From positions 1 through 5,567 of the forward strand of contig JAQTRD010000003.1 of assembly GCA_028711965.1 (NCBI GenBank): a stretch of 5,567 nt of DNA, read 5' to 3'. Position numbers and translations under genes: made by a program. The DNA is from Candidatus Colwelliibacteriota bacterium (GTDB lineage: Bacteria; Patescibacteriota; Minisyncoccia; UBA6257; Colwellbacteraceae). Shown here one piece after another: positions 3,918 to 5,567 of the stretch (position 1 is its first letter; each line of letters starts with the position of its first letter). The notes under the pieces were generated by a model. It was given only the letters and a program-made list of their open reading frames with translations. It searched no databases and was not told the DNA's origin.

Positions 3918-5384
3918 ATGAAAGACATTGTAGAGAAAATTCCAAAAGAAGTTAGGGAAATCCTTCAAAAGCTGGAAGAGGCGGGGTTTTTAGCATATAT
4001 AGTTGGTGGAGCTGCGCGCGATATAGTCATTGGAAGAGAACCGAAAGATTGGGACATAACGACTGACGCTGTTCCGGAAGAAATAATATCCGTATTCCCC
4101 GATTCCGTTTATGAGAATAAATTCGGTACAGTTGGCGTAAAGACCAGATCGGAGAACAAATCAGTTGCCATAGTCGAAGTAACTACCTTCAGGGTGGAAG
4201 GTGGATATTCAGATTTTCGCCATCCCGACAGAGTGGTTTTTGCTAATAAGATTGAAGACGATCTCGGAAGGCGTGATTTTACGATAAATGCCATAGCTGT
4301 AAATATTAAAGGCGAGATAGTCGATCCTTATAATGGAAAAGAAGATATTCAAAAAAAGCTGATAAAGGCGGTGGGCGATCCGGATGAGAGGTTTAATGAA
4401 GACGCCTTGCGCCTTATAAGGGCCGTAAGATTCGCTGCTGAGCTCGGATTTGATATCGAAGGAGAGACAATGGATGCAATCGTGCGAAAATCGGCTCTTC
4501 TCAAAGAAATAGCTATTGAACGGATCAGGGATGAGTTTGTAAAAATCATAATGAGTGTTGGCGCGGGGCCGGCGTGGGGAATTGCAACGCTTAGAACGCT
4601 CGGTCTTTTGGAATATGTTGTCCCGGAATTATTGGAAGGAGTGGACGTGGGGCAAAACAAGCATCATATATACACGGTATGGGAGCATAACTTGAGGGCT
4701 CTTGATTATGCGGCGAAGGAGAACTGCTCTCTAGAAGTAAGAATCGCCGCTTTATTACACGACGTTGGCAAGCCAAAATCAAAAGCCGGAGAAGGACCAG
4801 ACTCAACCTTCCATAATCATGAGATAATCGGCGCAAAAATGACGGCAAAAATAATGGAGCGCCTCCATTTTTCTAAAAAGATAAGCGATAAGGTTATTCA
4901 TCTGGTAAGGCACCATCTTTTTTACTATAACGTCGGCGAGGTAACCGAAGCGGGAGTGCGAAGATTTATTCGACGCGTCGGAGAAGAATACATTGAAGAT
5001 CTGTTTAAGATAAGAGAAGCCGACCGGATTGGGTCGGGCGTACCGAAAGCTGTTCCTTACAAGACAAGACATCTGCGTTTTATGATGGATAAAGTAAGAC
5101 GCGATCCGATACTGCCTAAAATGTTGGCGTTAAACGGCAGCGAGATTATGAATGAATTAAAATTGAGTCCGGGACCGAGAGTGGGATATATACTTGCGAT
5201 TCTTTTGGAAGAGGTTCTTGACGATCCCAAAAAGAACGAGAAAGGCAGCCTACTGAATCGGTCAAAGGAACTGAATGAAGTAAGCGATAAAGAGCTGGCT
5301 ATTATTGCTGATAAGGCAAAGAGCCGAAAAGAAGAATACGAAGCCGGAGTTGAAGCGGAAATAAAGAAAAGGCATAAAGTTTGA
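3918..5384 (+). CDS. cca: tRNA nucleotidyltransferase (CCA-adding type) with HD domain
   Basis: This 488-residue protein belongs to the class II nucleotidyltransferase family, which adds or repairs the 3' CCA of tRNAs using CTP and ATP. The head domain has YIVGGAARD (28-36) and the metal-binding DWD (D44, D46). RRDFTINAIA (118-127) is the family's sugar- and metal-site motif. EDALRLIR (161-168) matches the EDxxR base-selecting motif of CCA enzymes. A C-terminal HD phosphohydrolase-type domain is marked by H257, H281-D282 and H299/H301. The tail is lysine-rich. Poly(A) polymerases of the same family are the main alternative. The EDxxR motif and three neighbouring tRNA genes that all lack CCA favour CCA addition. 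The ATG at 3918 gives a usual lead-in before VGG, but no Shine-Dalgarno is present because the leader is the tRNA-Arg-derived repeat. Co-transcription with tRNA-Arg is possible. Confidence 0.93.
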   Translation: MKDIVEKIPKEVREILQKLEEAGFLAYIVGGAARDIVIGREPKDWDITTDAVPEEIISVFPDSVYENKFGTVGVKTRSENKSVAIVEVTTFRVEGGYSDFRHPDRVVFANKIEDDLGRRDFTINAIAVNIKGEIVDPYNGKEDIQKKLIKAVGDPDERFNEDALRLIRAVRFAAELGFDIEGETMDAIVRKSALLKEIAIERIRDEFVKIIMSVGAGPAWGIATLRTLGLLEYVVPELLEGVDVGQNKHHIYTVWEHNLRALDYAAKENCSLEVRIAALLHDVGKPKSKAGEGPDSTFHNHEIIGAKMTAKIMERLHFSKKISDKVIHLVRHHLFYYNVGEVTEAGVRRFIRRVGEEYIEDLFKIREADRIGSGVPKAVPYKTRHLRFMMDKVRRDPILPKMLALNGSEIMNELKLSPGPRVGYILAILLEEVLDDPKKNEKGSLLNRSKELNEVSDKELAIIADKAKSRKEEYEAGVEAEIKKRHKV

Positions 5385-5408
5385 ATTGCTTAAAGTTTGT
5401 ATTATAGT
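5381..5408 (+). promoter_or_regulatory. Promoter for tRNA-Pro
   Basis: TTGAAT (5381-5386) and TATAGT (5403-5408) are spaced 16 bases apart, placing transcription start just before the tRNA at 5418. The -35 box overlaps the TGA stop of the CCA-enzyme gene. I see no terminator between the two genes. Confidence 0.55.
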
Positions 5409-5417
5409 TGTCCTTAT

Positions 5418-5488
5418 CGGGCTGTAGTATACCGGTAGTACGTGCGCTTCGGGTGCGTAAGGACCGAGTTCGATTCTCGGCAGCCCGA
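5418..5488 (+). tRNA. tRNA-Pro, anticodon CGG
   Basis: The acceptor CGGGCTG (5418-5424) pairs perfectly with CAGCCCG (5481-5487), and the discriminator is A5488. The D-arm GTAT/GTAC has one G-T pair. The anticodon stem TGCGC/GCGTA encloses loop TTCGGGT with CGG at 5450-5452, reading CCG. The T-stem is CCGAG/CTCGG with loop TTCGATT. C1-G72 is typical of bacterial tRNA-Pro. CCA is absent; CA follows the discriminator, as with the other two tRNAs here. Confidence 0.95.
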
Positions 5489-5533
5489 CAGTTTATTCGA
5501 TGCTTCTGATATATAATGAATTAGAAAGGCGGA

Positions 5534-5551
5534 AATCAGACTTATCTGATT
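5534..5551. repeat. 7-bp hairpin behind tRNA-Pro
   Basis: AATCAGA and TCTGATT pair perfectly around CTTA. It sits immediately before an antisense tRNA-Pro arm, the same relative place held by the larger hairpins of the Lys locus. There is no T-run, so termination is doubtful. Confidence 0.55.
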
Positions 5552-5552
5552 A

Positions 5553-5566
5553 GCCGAGGATCGAAC
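5553..5566 (-). repeat. Antisense copy of the tRNA-Pro T-arm at the window edge
   Basis: On the minus strand these 14 bases match tRNA-Pro 5468-5481 (T-loop and T-stem 3' half) at 13 positions. The exception would still pair as G-U in RNA. By analogy with the Lys and Arg loci this is the left arm of a further unit whose core and closing sense copy would lie past the window. Confidence 0.75.
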
Positions 5567-5567
5567 G

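Noticed and set aside
3664..3921. Open frames covering tRNA-Arg and its downstream repeat on both strands
   Set aside because: They read through the tRNA and its copies, and the peptides are typical spurious tRNA translations.
5512..5517. TATAAT behind tRNA-Pro as a promoter for the next gene or element
   Set aside because: The -10 match is perfect, but I find no -35 box at suitable spacing and no extended -10, and the sequence is AT-rich here. It remains possible but unsupported.

Overview
The window looks like a chromosomal stretch of a small-genome bacterium, most plausibly a Patescibacteria/CPR (Parcubacteria-like) member. That placement is an inference from the flavour of the proteins, compact gene spacing, several starts without a Shine-Dalgarno sequence, and tRNA genes that do not encode CCA. 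It is not proven by any single marker. The genetic code appears standard, with TAA, TAG and TGA all used as stops.

Layout. Positions 1-69 hold the last codons of ftsZ (the FtsZ C-terminal tail peptide). A 71-residue single-cluster ferredoxin follows at 99-314. recG (397-2523, minus strand) converges on it. Divergent from recG is a 132-residue protein I do not recognise (2644-3042), with a good ribosome binding site and a strong intrinsic terminator. Then come tRNA-Lys(CTT) at 3140-3212, tRNA-Arg(TCG) at 3682-3754, a tRNA nucleotidyltransferase (CCA-adding type, 3918-5384) and tRNA-Pro(CGG) at 5418-5488. None of the three tRNA genes encodes its CCA end, so they depend on an enzyme of the kind encoded between them.

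The most remarkable part is the non-coding DNA after the tRNAs (3213-3681, 3755-3917 and 5489-5567). Behind every tRNA lies an antisense copy of that tRNA's own T-loop/T-stem, in two cases reaching into the acceptor strand. Behind Lys and Arg this is followed by a folded core of roughly 85-125 nt and then a sense copy of the same tRNA 3' end, including the trailing CA. The Lys locus repeats this sense/antisense alternation about three times. It also holds a perfect 51-bp direct duplication and a perfect 22-bp inverted repeat. The cores of one Lys unit and the Arg unit share a 'GGTCGG - stem 1 - GTGGYGGAAGTA - stem 2' architecture. In stem 1 the paired bases differ completely between the two units while pairing is preserved, which points to selection on structure. 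I read these as a family of small, tRNA-3'-end-anchored structured elements, either non-autonomous mobile elements or tRNA-linked structured RNAs. The window ends just after the antisense arm behind tRNA-Pro, so the model makes a testable prediction about the next couple of hundred bases.

How the genes fit together: ftsZ, recG and ferredoxin are ordinary housekeeping genes with no evident link to one another. The tRNA and CCA-enzyme cluster is functionally coherent. The Arg-associated element forms nearly all of the leader of the CCA-enzyme gene and ends 10 bases before its start codon, so co-transcription with tRNA-Arg and some form of leader-based control are possible but untested.
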